The notes: generated from the sequence alone by a model not told the origin. Shown: positions 32,691 through 41,159, counted from the first letter of the stretch. The stretch is 60,414 bases of DNA from Chloroflexota bacterium (GCA_003228685.1 QIFC01000023.1:1-60414), one strand, 5' to 3'. Translations and numbers: made by a program.

Positions 32691-35582
32691 GTGGGACGAA
32701 CGAAAGCCAAGACGGCCCCAGCCAAGCAACAGCCGGACTCACGCACCATGGACAGCTACCGCAAGAAGTGGGCCTGGGACGACGTTGCCTGGGCCACCCA
32801 CTGCGTGGACTGCTACCCGGGCAGCTGCATGTATCACATCTACCTCAAGGAGGGGAAGGTCGCGTTCGAAGAGGTGGCCGGCGCCAACCCGCCGAGCATC
32901 GTCGAGGGTGTGCCCGACAAGAACCCTATGGGCTGCCAGAAGGGCGCGTCCTGGAGCCAGACTCTCTACGGGAAGGAGCGCGTCCTCTACCCGCTTCGGC
33001 GCGTGGGAGAACGAGGCGACGGCAACTGGGAGCGCGTCTCTTGGGACGAGGCGCTCGCGGACATCGCCGACCGCATGCTGAACGCGATCGAAGAAGGTGG
33101 CCCCGAGTCGATCATCCATGAGATGACGCCCGCCGAGGGCGGCACGATGGCGACGTGGCCCACCCAGCGCCTGATCGTCAACCTGCTTGGCGGCGTCAGC
33201 ACCGACGTCAACGCTGTCATCAACGACTTCCAGCCCGGCCACTACATCACGTGGGGCAAGTTCAATCCCGTCAGCGGTACGCAGACCGGCAAGACGAAGC
33301 TCCAGCTCATCTGGCACTGCAACCCCGTCTACACGCAAATCCCGAACTATCACGCCACGGCCGAGGGCCGCTACCAGGGCTGCGAAGTGATCCACCTGGC
33401 GCCGGACGCAGGACCCTCCAGCATCCACGCCGACGAGTTCTATTCGGTACGGCCGGGGACAGACGCGGCGCTGGCGCTGGCGATGTGCCACACGATCATC
33501 AAGGAAGACCTCTACAGCAAGCGTTTCGTCAAGGAGCAGACCGACCTGCCGCTCCTGGTCAGGCTCGACACGAAACGCTTCCTCCGCGAAGACGACCTAG
33601 AGGAGGACGGCTCCGACGAGCAGTTCTACGCCTGGGACACGGCCACGCGCCGCGTCGCAAAGGCGCCCAGAGGCACGCTTCGCTGGGGCAAGGTGAAGCC
33701 GGCCATGGAGGGCGAGCGCAAGGTGCGACTGAAGGACGGTTCCCGCGTGACCGTGGCGCCGGCCTTCGCTGTGCTCCTGACCCAACTCAACCGCGACTAC
33801 ACGCCTGAGAAGGCATACAAGATCTGCGGCGTGAACGCGGATGTCATCCGCTCGATCGCCAGGAGGGTCGCCAAGAAGCGAACGTCCATCTATATGGGAA
33901 TGAACGTCTGCAAGTACTACCACGGCGACCTGATGCAGCGCTCGATGCTGCTGCTGCTGGGACTGACGAGCAACTGGGGACGTCTCGGCTCCGGTATCGG
34001 GAGCTGGTCGGTCGGCAGCGGCCTGGAAGGGCAGAACATCTTCGGCTTGAAGGAGCGCACAGGGCGCGCGGAGGCCCGCCGCATCCTCGAGATGCGCGAG
34101 GGCCTCGAGAAGATGGCGGGCATGGATACCAGCGAGGACACGGAAGAAATGAAGGCGATCGACGGCGTGGTCAACGCGGTCCGCGCCGGCGTCGTTGGCT
34201 TCGTACCGCCCGCGTTCTTCTGGTACAACCATTGCGGCTACAAGGAGCGCTGGAACAACCGTGAATGGGGCGACCCCACCATGAAGCGCACGTTCGACGA
34301 GTACTTCGAGGAAGCCGTCGACAAGGGCTGGTGGGAGGGCTCCATCAAGCCGGCTGTCGATCAGCCGCCTCGCGTGCTCTTCGAGGTGGGCGGCAACATG
34401 CTGCGCCGCCAGCGCGGAGGCGCCACGCACCTGCTGGAGCACCTCTGGCCGAAGCTCGACCTGATCGTCAGCGTCGATTGGCGGATGAGCACAACCGGCA
34501 TGTTCTCCGACTACGTCCTGCCCGCCTCGCAGCACTATGAGAAGCCGAATTTCCACATGGCGGCCGCCAATCTGCTGCAGCTCAAGTACTCCGACGGCGC
34601 CGCGGATACACAGGGCGATTCGCTCAACGAGTGGGACATTTTCCGGCGGCTCGCGAAAGCCATCGAGGAGCGCGCGAAGGCGCGCGAACTGGTTGAGTAC
34701 ACCGACAGCGTGGGCCGTCCACACAAGCTGGACAACCTCTACTACGACATGACCCTGGGGATCGAAGACGTCGAGGACCTGATCGAAGAATGGATCCGTG
34801 ACACGGCGGAGGCCGGCATGGTGGCCAAAGGCACCACGCTGAAGACGATCAAGAAAAAGGGCCAAGCCGAGTTCATCGCCACGGGCAAGAACGTCTACAC
34901 GCTAAACCAAGCGACAGATGCGACACCCGGTAAGCCGTACACCTCGCTCCAGTGGCACGTAGAGAAGGGCCTCCCCTACCCTACGCTGACGCGTCGCGCC
35001 CAGTTCTACATCGACCATCCCTGGTTCATCGAGGCCGGCGAGGAGTTGCCCGTCCACAAGGAGACGCCCAAGATGGGCGGCGACTATCCGTACGTGCTTA
35101 CATCCGGCCACAACCGCTGGAGCATCCACTCGATGAACATCACGAACCGGATGCTGCTCCAGACGCATCGGGGCCGCCCCCACATCGTAATGAACCCCGG
35201 CGATGCCGAGAAGCAGGGAATCGAAGACGACGAAGAAGTCCGCGTCTTCAACGACGTGGGCGACTTCATGGTCCCGGTCAAACTCGCGGGGTCCGTCATG
35301 CCAGGCCAGGTGATCTGCTACAACGGCTGGGACCCGTACCAGTTCCGAGACTGGCGCGGCCCGATGGATGTGGAGCCAGGCATGGTGAAATGGCTACACT
35401 TTGCGGGTGGCTACGGACATCTTCGTTACTGGCCCATCCAATGGCAGCCGGTCCCTGTCGACCGCGCCATCCGCGTGGACGTGGAGAAGTTCTCTCCAGC
35501 AAGGCGCTCGAACGGCAAGAAGAACGGCCGGCCCAAGCGGGCCCGTCGCAACGGTGCGCCAAAGCGCAACGGTGCCCGTTAG
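32691..35582 (+). CDS. Molybdopterin oxidoreductase alpha subunit (A3), type II DMSO reductase family
   Basis: 963 residues from a GTG with GGAG 6 nt upstream. Cluster ligands HCVDCYPGSC (H37, C38, C41, C46) and GCQKG; Mo-ligand Asp in NDFQPGHYITWG; NPVYTQIPNYHATAEGRY; SIHADEFYSVRPGTDAALAL; C-terminal SGHNRWSIHSMN and YNGWDPYQFRDW. Partner beta is 29 bp upstream; DUF35 and a thiolase follow. Odd features: no Tat signal, and a C-terminal tail of about 30 residues made almost wholly of Arg, Lys, Asn, Gly and Ala (SNGKKNGRPKRARRNGAPKR) absent from A1, A2 and A4. The stop codon lies in a 24-bp tandem repeat. Confidence 0.92.
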   Translation: MGRTKAKTAPAKQQPDSRTMDSYRKKWAWDDVAWATHCVDCYPGSCMYHIYLKEGKVAFEEVAGANPPSIVEGVPDKNPMGCQKGASWSQTLYGKERVLYPLRRVGERGDGNWERVSWDEALADIADRMLNAIEEGGPESIIHEMTPAEGGTMATWPTQRLIVNLLGGVSTDVNAVINDFQPGHYITWGKFNPVSGTQTGKTKLQLIWHCNPVYTQIPNYHATAEGRYQGCEVIHLAPDAGPSSIHADEFYSVRPGTDAALALAMCHTIIKEDLYSKRFVKEQTDLPLLVRLDTKRFLREDDLEEDGSDEQFYAWDTATRRVAKAPRGTLRWGKVKPAMEGERKVRLKDGSRVTVAPAFAVLLTQLNRDYTPEKAYKICGVNADVIRSIARRVAKKRTSIYMGMNVCKYYHGDLMQRSMLLLLGLTSNWGRLGSGIGSWSVGSGLEGQNIFGLKERTGRAEARRILEMREGLEKMAGMDTSEDTEEMKAIDGVVNAVRAGVVGFVPPAFFWYNHCGYKERWNNREWGDPTMKRTFDEYFEEAVDKGWWEGSIKPAVDQPPRVLFEVGGNMLRRQRGGATHLLEHLWPKLDLIVSVDWRMSTTGMFSDYVLPASQHYEKPNFHMAAANLLQLKYSDGAADTQGDSLNEWDIFRRLAKAIEERAKARELVEYTDSVGRPHKLDNLYYDMTLGIEDVEDLIEEWIRDTAEAGMVAKGTTLKTIKKKGQAEFIATGKNVYTLNQATDATPGKPYTSLQWHVEKGLPYPTLTRRAQFYIDHPWFIEAGEELPVHKETPKMGGDYPYVLTSGHNRWSIHSMNITNRMLLQTHRGRPHIVMNPGDAEKQGIEDDEEVRVFNDVGDFMVPVKLAGSVMPGQVICYNGWDPYQFRDWRGPMDVEPGMVKWLHFAGGYGHLRYWPIQWQPVPVDRAIRVDVEKFSPARRSNGKKNGRPKRARRNGAPKRNGAR

Positions 35583-35618
35583 CACCACGGGCCCGGTGCC
35601 CGTTAGCACCACGGGCCG
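35571..35618 (+). repeat. Two tandem 24-bp copies at the 3' end of A3
   Basis: The unit begins GGTGCCCGTTAGCACCACGG and ends GGCC plus one base; copy 1 is 35571-35594, copy 2 is 35595-35618, differing only at the last base. Each can fold as GCCCGT/ACGGGC. The A3 stop codon TAG is inside copy 1. It could be a duplicated attenuator-like hairpin or a slippage duplication. Confidence 0.85.
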
Positions 35619-35633
35619 CGCCGGGCCGGCGAT

Positions 35634-36056
35634 ATGACGCCGAACAACGGCGCGCCCATTCCGCTGGTGGAAGGCGTATTCAGGATCGCCGATGGGCGAC
35701 CCGTGTTGCTCGTTTCGCGCTGCTCGTTCTGCGACAGGCGCTTCTTTCCGCCGCGGGAGCGGTGCGCGGCCTGCTCCAGCGACGACATGCGTACCGAAGA
35801 TGCGTCGCAGAACGGCGAGTTGTATACGTGGACCGTCGTCCGCGAACTGGGTGGACAGCGCGAAGGATTCGTCCCTTACGTCATCGGCCAGATAGACCTC
35901 GCGGGCGGGCCGCGTGTGACCGGCGTCGTGACCTGCGACCCGGACGCGCCGACGATCGGCATGCCGGTGCGGCTTTGCCTTGTCCCGCAGGGGCATGACA
36001 ACGATGGCACCGAACTAGTCGGATACGGCTTCGAGCCGGCGGATGGTACGCGATGA
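35634..36056 (+). CDS. DUF35 OB-fold/zinc-ribbon acyl-CoA-associated protein
   Basis: 140 residues. An N-terminal rubredoxin-like zinc ribbon has Cys pairs in SRCSFCDRRFFPPRERCAAC. The OB-fold part follows: GELYTWTVVRELGG, FVPYVIGQIDLAGGPRVTGVV and IGMPVRLCLVP. DUF35 proteins bind CoA and partner thiolase-like enzymes; the best-studied cases are acetoacetyl-CoA thiolase/HMG-CoA synthase bridges in archaea and Ltp2-ChsH2 in steroid side-chain aldol cleavage. The stop overlaps the next thiolase start (ATGA), so a 1:1 complex is likely. No strong ribosome site precedes the ATG. Confidence 0.88.
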   Translation: MTPNNGAPIPLVEGVFRIADGRPVLLVSRCSFCDRRFFPPRERCAACSSDDMRTEDASQNGELYTWTVVRELGGQREGFVPYVIGQIDLAGGPRVTGVVTCDPDAPTIGMPVRLCLVPQGHDNDGTELVGYGFEPADGTR

Positions 36057-37192
36057 CGAAGGCGGTTGTCGCAGGCGTCGCCATGCTGCCGTTTGGCCGT
36101 CATCGGGAGAGCACGCTCAGCGATCTCGGCGCCGAGGTGGTCCTCGGCGCGCTCTCTGACGCGGGCCTAGGCTGGCCAGACGTCCAGTTGATGTACTGCG
36201 GAGTCGTCGGCGTCAGCATGACGCCGGGGACCGGCATTAGCGCCCAACTCGGCCAAACGGGCCTGCCAGTCATCAATATCGACAACGCGTCGGCCAGCGG
36301 ATCGAGCGCGTTTCGCGAAGGCAGCCTCGCGGTGGCGTCGGGCCGTGTCGACGTGGCCGTGGCCGTCGGCGTCGGCAAACTCAACCAAAGCTTCGGAGGC
36401 GGCTCCGTGCGGCCGAGTAGTCCTGAGGCGCGCGAGGGGAACATCCGCCGCATGCAGGGCGTCATGCCTCCGGTCGGCTATTTCGCGATGCAGACCAGGC
36501 GGCGCATGCACGACTTTGGCTCAACGATCGAGCAGTTCGCACTCGTCAGCGTCAAGAACCACAAGCACGCCAGCCACAACCCGTTCGCCCAGCTCCAGAA
36601 CGAACTCACAGTTGAGGAAGTCGTGAACGCCCGCATGATCGCGGATCCGCTCACGGTGCCCCACTGCTGCCCGATGGGAGACGGCGCGGCCGCCGCCGTG
36701 GTGGTGAGCGACGAGAAAGCGCGACAACTGGGGGCGCCACCGATCACCGTGGACGCGTCCGCGTTTCGAACCGGCAGCTACGAGAACGGCTCTCCTAGCG
36801 AAGCGAAGACCACGCACCTCACCGCGCAGGAGGCGTACACGCAGGCCGGGCTGGGTCCTGACGACATCGATCTCGTTCAGATCCACGACGCCTTCACCGT
36901 GGAAGAGATCGAATACTGCGAGCAACTGGGCTTCTGTGACGTGGGCGAAGGGGAGCGCATGGTCGAGAACGGCGACACGTCCATCGGTGGCCGCATTCCG
37001 TTCAGCACCGATGGAGGGCTCCTCGCGCGAGGCCATCCACTAGGGCCTACGGGTCTCGCCCAAGTATGGGAGACTGTCCAGCAGTTACGCGGCCTCTCCG
37101 GGCCACGCCAAGTCGCCGGCGCGCGCGTCGGGCTGGTTCACATGGTCGGCGTCGGCGGCGTCTGTCTCGTTCACATCCTGAAGCACTCTTAG
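36053..37192 (+). CDS. Thiolase-fold protein lacking the Cys nucleophile, probable DUF35-partnered aldolase
   Basis: 379 residues with the SCP2-thiolase architecture: VGVGKLNQSFGGGS, CPMGDGAAAAVVVSDEKA, VQIHDAFTVEEIEYCEQLG, and ARGHPLGPTGLAQVWETV (His block). At the nucleophile position the sequence is NIDNASASGSSAF: Ser80 replaces the Cys that thiolase 16647-17867 keeps (NACASSS). With the coupled DUF35 gene this is the layout of Ltp2-ChsH2-type retro-aldolases, which split a 17-hydroxy steroid side-chain CoA ester. Aldolase or lyase chemistry is therefore more likely than thiolysis; the substrate is inferred only by analogy. Confidence 0.85.
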   Translation: MTKAVVAGVAMLPFGRHRESTLSDLGAEVVLGALSDAGLGWPDVQLMYCGVVGVSMTPGTGISAQLGQTGLPVINIDNASASGSSAFREGSLAVASGRVDVAVAVGVGKLNQSFGGGSVRPSSPEAREGNIRRMQGVMPPVGYFAMQTRRRMHDFGSTIEQFALVSVKNHKHASHNPFAQLQNELTVEEVVNARMIADPLTVPHCCPMGDGAAAAVVVSDEKARQLGAPPITVDASAFRTGSYENGSPSEAKTTHLTAQEAYTQAGLGPDDIDLVQIHDAFTVEEIEYCEQLGFCDVGEGERMVENGDTSIGGRIPFSTDGGLLARGHPLGPTGLAQVWETVQQLRGLSGPRQVAGARVGLVHMVGVGGVCLVHILKHS

Positions 37193-37248
37193 ACTCGAGT
37201 CCGCCATGCTTTCATGCCTAGCCTGCGGGCTCAGGCGGGGGCGCTCGC

Positions 37249-38187
37249 CTAGACCTTGCCGACGAGACTCTTGAGCGACGCCCGCGTGCGCTTCATCGAC
37301 GCATCAGGATCGCTCCCCGTCGGGAAGAGTGCGGCGATGAAGTCAGTAGCTCCGGCAGCGGCGATCGCCCGTATCTGTTGCTCGACCTCCGCCTCATTGC
37401 CGACAATAGCGACGTCAGCGGGCCCCGCCGCGCCTTCGATGTCCAACATCCGGCGATAGTTGGGAAGAAAGCCATACATCTGGAACTCCTGTGCGGCTTT
37501 CTCTCGCGCCGCTGCCGCATCGTCAGTCACCGCCACGGGCAACGCAACGCCAATGCGGGGCGCGGGCCGTCCAGCGTTCGCCGCGGCCGCGCTAATGCGG
37601 GGGACGATGTGCGTTTCGATCGTCTTAGGCCCCGTCATCCACGTCACCGTGCCGTCCGTAAGTTCTCCCGCAATGCGGAGCATCATCGGCGCTAGACTCG
37701 CAATGAGAATGGGGAACGGCTGCGTGCCGGGGACCTGCAGTCCCGCAGTCACGCGGTACACCTCGCCGTTGAACGCGACCTTTCCTTCCTCCACCAACGG
37801 ACGCAAGACCGATAGGTACTCTCGCATGTGGCGCGCGGGCTTCTCATATGAGAGCCCCCACATGCCCTCGATGACGGGCTGGTGAGAGAGGCCGATGCCG
37901 AGGCTCAGCCGTCCCCCAGCGGCTGCCTGCACTGTCAACGCCTGTTGCGCGAGCACGAACGGATGGCGCGGATAGGTCGGCACGACGCCGGTACCCATTT
38001 CAATCCGCTTGGTCCGAGGCCCGGCGAGTGCGATCACGGTCAGTGCGTCGGCGCCAAAGATCTGGGCGAGCCAGACGCTGTCGAAGCCGTCTTTTTCGGC
38101 GTCCACCACTCTCTGAACGTGCTCGTCCACGCTCTGGATCTGCGCTTCCATGCTCGCTACACCACCGTAGTTAAGTCCTATTCGCAT
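37249..38187 (-). CDS. LLM-class (luciferase-like) F420/FMN oxidoreductase
   Basis: 312 residues beginning MRIGLNYGGVASMEAQIQSV; typical barrel marks are FDSVWLAQIFGADALTVIALAG, KRIEMGTGVVPTYPRHPFVLAQQALTVQ and GRLSLGIGLSHQPVIEGMWG. The KRIEMGTGVVPTYPRHP form is usual for F420-dependent members in Actinobacteria and Chloroflexota. GGAGGAAGATC lies directly before the ATG at 38187. It is divergent from alpha A4, sharing the region with the box and operator at 38269-38315. Reaction: hydride transfer from F420H2 or FMN-linked monooxygenation; which one is not decidable. Confidence 0.85.
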   Translation of the reverse strand: MRIGLNYGGVASMEAQIQSVDEHVQRVVDAEKDGFDSVWLAQIFGADALTVIALAGPRTKRIEMGTGVVPTYPRHPFVLAQQALTVQAAAGGRLSLGIGLSHQPVIEGMWGLSYEKPARHMREYLSVLRPLVEEGKVAFNGEVYRVTAGLQVPGTQPFPILIASLAPMMLRIAGELTDGTVTWMTGPKTIETHIVPRISAAAANAGRPAPRIGVALPVAVTDDAAAAREKAAQEFQMYGFLPNYRRMLDIEGAAGPADVAIVGNEAEVEQQIRAIAAAGATDFIAALFPTGSDPDASMKRTRASLKSLVGKV

Positions 38188-38268
38188 GATCTTCCTCCAA
38201 ACCAATCGCGACGAACGCAAAACTGTGTGGGAAACCGCGTGCCGCGCAGCCAGCATAGCATTCGGTTG

Positions 38269-38282
38269 GGACCGTTCGGCCC
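38269..38282. promoter_or_regulatory. GGGCCA-type box, full match, upstream of A4
   Basis: GGACCG-TT-CGGCCC centred at 38275.5, exactly 27 bp upstream of the operator centre and about -43 from the start of transcription predicted from TAGAAT at 38307. Lies between divergent genes, 88 bp from the minus LLM gene. Confidence 0.6.
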
Positions 38283-38289
38283 TTTCAGT

Positions 38290-38315
38290 CCTATCTTAGC
38301 GTGCGCTAGAATAGG
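38290..38315. promoter_or_regulatory. TTAGCG-type palindromic operator, promoter of A4
   Basis: Core TTAGCG-TG-CGCTAG flanked by CCTATC and AATAGG, giving a 26-bp near-palindrome. TAGAAT within its gene-proximal half is a -10-like hexamer 25 bp before the ATG at 38337. Confidence 0.65.
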
Positions 38316-38336
38316 CGCCAGATCTGGAGGTGTCCA

Positions 38337-41126
38337 ATGGCACAGAAGAAGTCACACGAATTGGAAACGCGCAGTCTTTCGCAGCCATGGGCGGAGGCGT
38401 ATCGAGACAGATGGAAGTGGGACAAGACAACTTGGGGCACGCACTGTGTCGATTGTTATCCCTCCAACTGCCCGTACCGCGTCTACGTTCGGGATGGTAA
38501 GGTCGTCCGCGAGGAGCCCGGCGGAACGTATGAGGTGGTGGAGGAGGGCGTTCCGGACATGAACCCGGCTGGTTGCCAGAAGGGGGCTTCCTGGAGCCAG
38601 ATGCTGGATGGTAAAGAGCGCCTGCTCCATCCCGTGCGACGCGCGGGCGAACGCGGCGAGGGCAGATGGGAGCAGATCTCCTGGGACGAGGCGCTGACCG
38701 AAATTGCCGATGCCATGCTGGACGCAATGCAGGAGTCGGGTCCAGAGTCGATCGTGCGCATCGGCACGCCAGGACAGGGCGGCATGCAGAGCATGGTTCT
38801 TGGTGGCGGCGTGCTCTCACGAATTGGCGCCACGCACACAGATGTTCAGGCCGAGATAAATGACTTTAGCCCGGGCATCTACACGACGTTCGGGCGGTTC
38901 GACCCGTGCGCGAGCAACGACGATTGGTTTCATTCCGAGTTGCTTCTGATCTGGGCGAACAATCCCGTCTACAGCTCGATCCCGACCTATCACTACATCG
39001 CTGAAGCGCGCTACAACGGCGCCGAAGTCGCCATCATCGCGCCTGACTACAGTCCATCAGCCATCCACAGCGACTACTTCTTGCCCGTGCGCATCGGTTC
39101 GGACGCCGCGCTCGCCCTCTCCATGTGCCGCGTGATCGTTGATGAAGGGCTGATGAACGAGTCGTTCGTGGCAGAACAGACCGACCTAGGATTGCTCGTC
39201 CGCACCGACAACGGGCGCTTCCTGCGCCAGTCGGACATGCAAGAGGGCGGCTCCGAGGAGATCTTCTACTTCTACGACGCTCGCGGTGATCAGATCGTCG
39301 AGGCGCCTCGCACACTCGATCTGGGCGAGATCGAGCCGGCGCTGGCAGGAACGTACACGGCGACGCTCGCGGAAGGGACGCAACTGGAGGTGCAACCCGC
39401 GTTCGAGCGGCTGCGGGAACGCTTACGGGACTACGCGCCGGAAGACGCCGCGCCTATCTGCGGCGTGCACGCCGATACTATTCGCGAGCTGGCACGCAAG
39501 GTCGCAAGCCGAAGGACGCACATCATTTCCGGCTGGACGCTGGGTAAGTCCTACCATGGCGACTTGATGGAGCGTTCTCTCTGTCTGCTGCTCGCTCTCA
39601 CCGGCAACTGGGGCAAGCAAGGGGCGGGCATTCGTAGTTGGGCCGTGGGCATGTTCGACGGGCCATTCCTGCTGGCTGCTAAGCCAGGGCCCGGCCAAGA
39701 CGCGACGCGAGAGATGTTCAAGGGCCAGCAGGCCATGTTGGACGGTGTGCTCGCGAATGATCGCTCGCTGACGCCAGAGATTCTGATGGCGGAAATGGGC
39801 TATCAGGGCGCGGCGGCAGGGGCCGGCATACCGGCGGCCGTCTTCTGGTACAACCACTGCGGCTATCGAGAGGCCTGGAACACCGCAGCCTGGAACGATC
39901 CTTCGATGAAGCGGTCGTTCGATGAGTACGTGGATGAGGCGATAGAGAAGGGTTGGTGGCAGGGCGCCTCCCAGCGCTCAAAGGACACACCTCCGCGTGT
40001 GTTGTTCGAGATCGGTGGCAACATGCTCCGGCGTCAGCGAGGTGGCCAACAGCAGCTGTTGGAGCACCTATGGCCCAAGCTCAAGCTGATCGTCTCGGTC
40101 GATGTGCGCATCACTACGACAGGGCTATACTCTGATATCATCCTGCCAGCGGCGCAGCATTACGAGAAGCCGAACTTCCCGTACACGACGCCTGACATCA
40201 TGAACCTCACACTGTCGGATAAGGCCGTCGAGCCGGCGGGAGAGTCGCGCTCGGAATGGCAGATCAGCCAGTTGCTTGCAAAGAAGCTGGGCGAGCGGGC
40301 CAAGGCGCGAGACTTCGTCGAAATGCCGCTTGATGGCGGTGGTTCGGTGCGGCTGGACACCCTCTACGAGGACATCACTATGAACGGCGCGCTCGCCGAC
40401 GATGACGCAGTCGTCGACGAAATTGTGCGCGACTCGGCGGTCCTAGGCAACATCCCGGAAGGCACGACGCTCGCATCACTCCGAGAGACGGGGTTCGTGC
40501 GGTTCACGGGCTGGGGACGGTCGCCCATGGCGCTGGCGCAGGCGTCCGACCTGAAGCCGGACGAGACGCACTCGCCCTTCCGCTGGCAAACGGAGAAGAA
40601 GGAACCGTTCCCCACGCTCACGCGGCGCGCGCAGTTTTACATCGATCACGAGTGGTTCCTGGAGGCCGGTGAGGAGTTGCCCGTGCACAAGGACCCGCCA
40701 GCCCACGGAGGCGAGTACCCGTTGCAGATCACGGGTGGTCACCCGCGCTGGAGCGTGAACTCCATGAACAGCACGAGCAATATCATCCTCGGCACGCTAC
40801 GGGGCGAGCCTGTGGTGCATATTAACGACCGTGACGCCGCTGCGCGCGGCATCGAGAATGGGCAGGACATTCGCGTCTTTAACGACTGTTCTTCCTTGAC
40901 CGTCCAAGCGCGCGTGACACCGGCCGTCCAGCCGGGCCAGGTGATCAGCTACAACGGCTGGGAGCCGTATCAGTTCAAGGATTGGCGGGACATCTCTCAT
41001 GTTGAGCCAGGGATGGTGAAGTGGCTCCACTTAGCGGGCGGCTACGGACACCTCCGCTACCGAGCCATGCACTGGCAGCCCGTGCCTATTGACCGTGGCG
41101 TTCGTGTGGATGTCGCCCCGGCATGA
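38337..41126 (+). CDS. Molybdopterin oxidoreductase alpha subunit (A4), type II DMSO reductase family
   Basis: 929 residues. Cluster ligands HCVDCYPSNC (H36, C37, C40, C45) and GCQKG; Mo-ligand Asp in NDFSPGIYTTFG; NPVYSSIPTYHYIAEARY; APDYSPSAIHSDYFLPV; C-terminal GGHPRWSVNSMN and YNGWEPYQFKDW. GGAGG lies 6 nt before the ATG. It stands alone: no beta or gamma gene follows, and a hairpin overlaps its stop codon. Its promoter carries both the box and the operator, so it is likely induced with the 6124 operon. No Tat signal. It shares more with A2 and A3 than with A1. Confidence 0.92.
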   Translation: MAQKKSHELETRSLSQPWAEAYRDRWKWDKTTWGTHCVDCYPSNCPYRVYVRDGKVVREEPGGTYEVVEEGVPDMNPAGCQKGASWSQMLDGKERLLHPVRRAGERGEGRWEQISWDEALTEIADAMLDAMQESGPESIVRIGTPGQGGMQSMVLGGGVLSRIGATHTDVQAEINDFSPGIYTTFGRFDPCASNDDWFHSELLLIWANNPVYSSIPTYHYIAEARYNGAEVAIIAPDYSPSAIHSDYFLPVRIGSDAALALSMCRVIVDEGLMNESFVAEQTDLGLLVRTDNGRFLRQSDMQEGGSEEIFYFYDARGDQIVEAPRTLDLGEIEPALAGTYTATLAEGTQLEVQPAFERLRERLRDYAPEDAAPICGVHADTIRELARKVASRRTHIISGWTLGKSYHGDLMERSLCLLLALTGNWGKQGAGIRSWAVGMFDGPFLLAAKPGPGQDATREMFKGQQAMLDGVLANDRSLTPEILMAEMGYQGAAAGAGIPAAVFWYNHCGYREAWNTAAWNDPSMKRSFDEYVDEAIEKGWWQGASQRSKDTPPRVLFEIGGNMLRRQRGGQQQLLEHLWPKLKLIVSVDVRITTTGLYSDIILPAAQHYEKPNFPYTTPDIMNLTLSDKAVEPAGESRSEWQISQLLAKKLGERAKARDFVEMPLDGGGSVRLDTLYEDITMNGALADDDAVVDEIVRDSAVLGNIPEGTTLASLRETGFVRFTGWGRSPMALAQASDLKPDETHSPFRWQTEKKEPFPTLTRRAQFYIDHEWFLEAGEELPVHKDPPAHGGEYPLQITGGHPRWSVNSMNSTSNIILGTLRGEPVVHINDRDAAARGIENGQDIRVFNDCSSLTVQARVTPAVQPGQVISYNGWEPYQFKDWRDISHVEPGMVKWLHLAGGYGHLRYRAMHWQPVPIDRGVRVDVAPA

Positions 41127-41159
41127 GACCTGCGTCGCCCAGGCGGCTCTGGTCTCATG
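41122..41159 (+). terminator. Hairpin overlapping the A4 stop codon
   Basis: CATGAGACC (41122-41130) pairs perfectly with GGTCTCATG (41151-41159), a 9-bp stem with a 20-nt loop. The TGA stop of A4 lies inside the first arm. No T-run follows, so it could act as a weak terminator or mRNA 3' end protector. Confidence 0.45.

Noticed and set aside
33597..34865. Long open frame antisense to molybdoenzyme A3
   Set aside because: Composition is Arg/Ala/Leu-rich with no domain; it mirrors codon bias of the GC-rich sense gene. The same reasoning removed other long antisense frames, for example 6736-7752 and 9961-10884.
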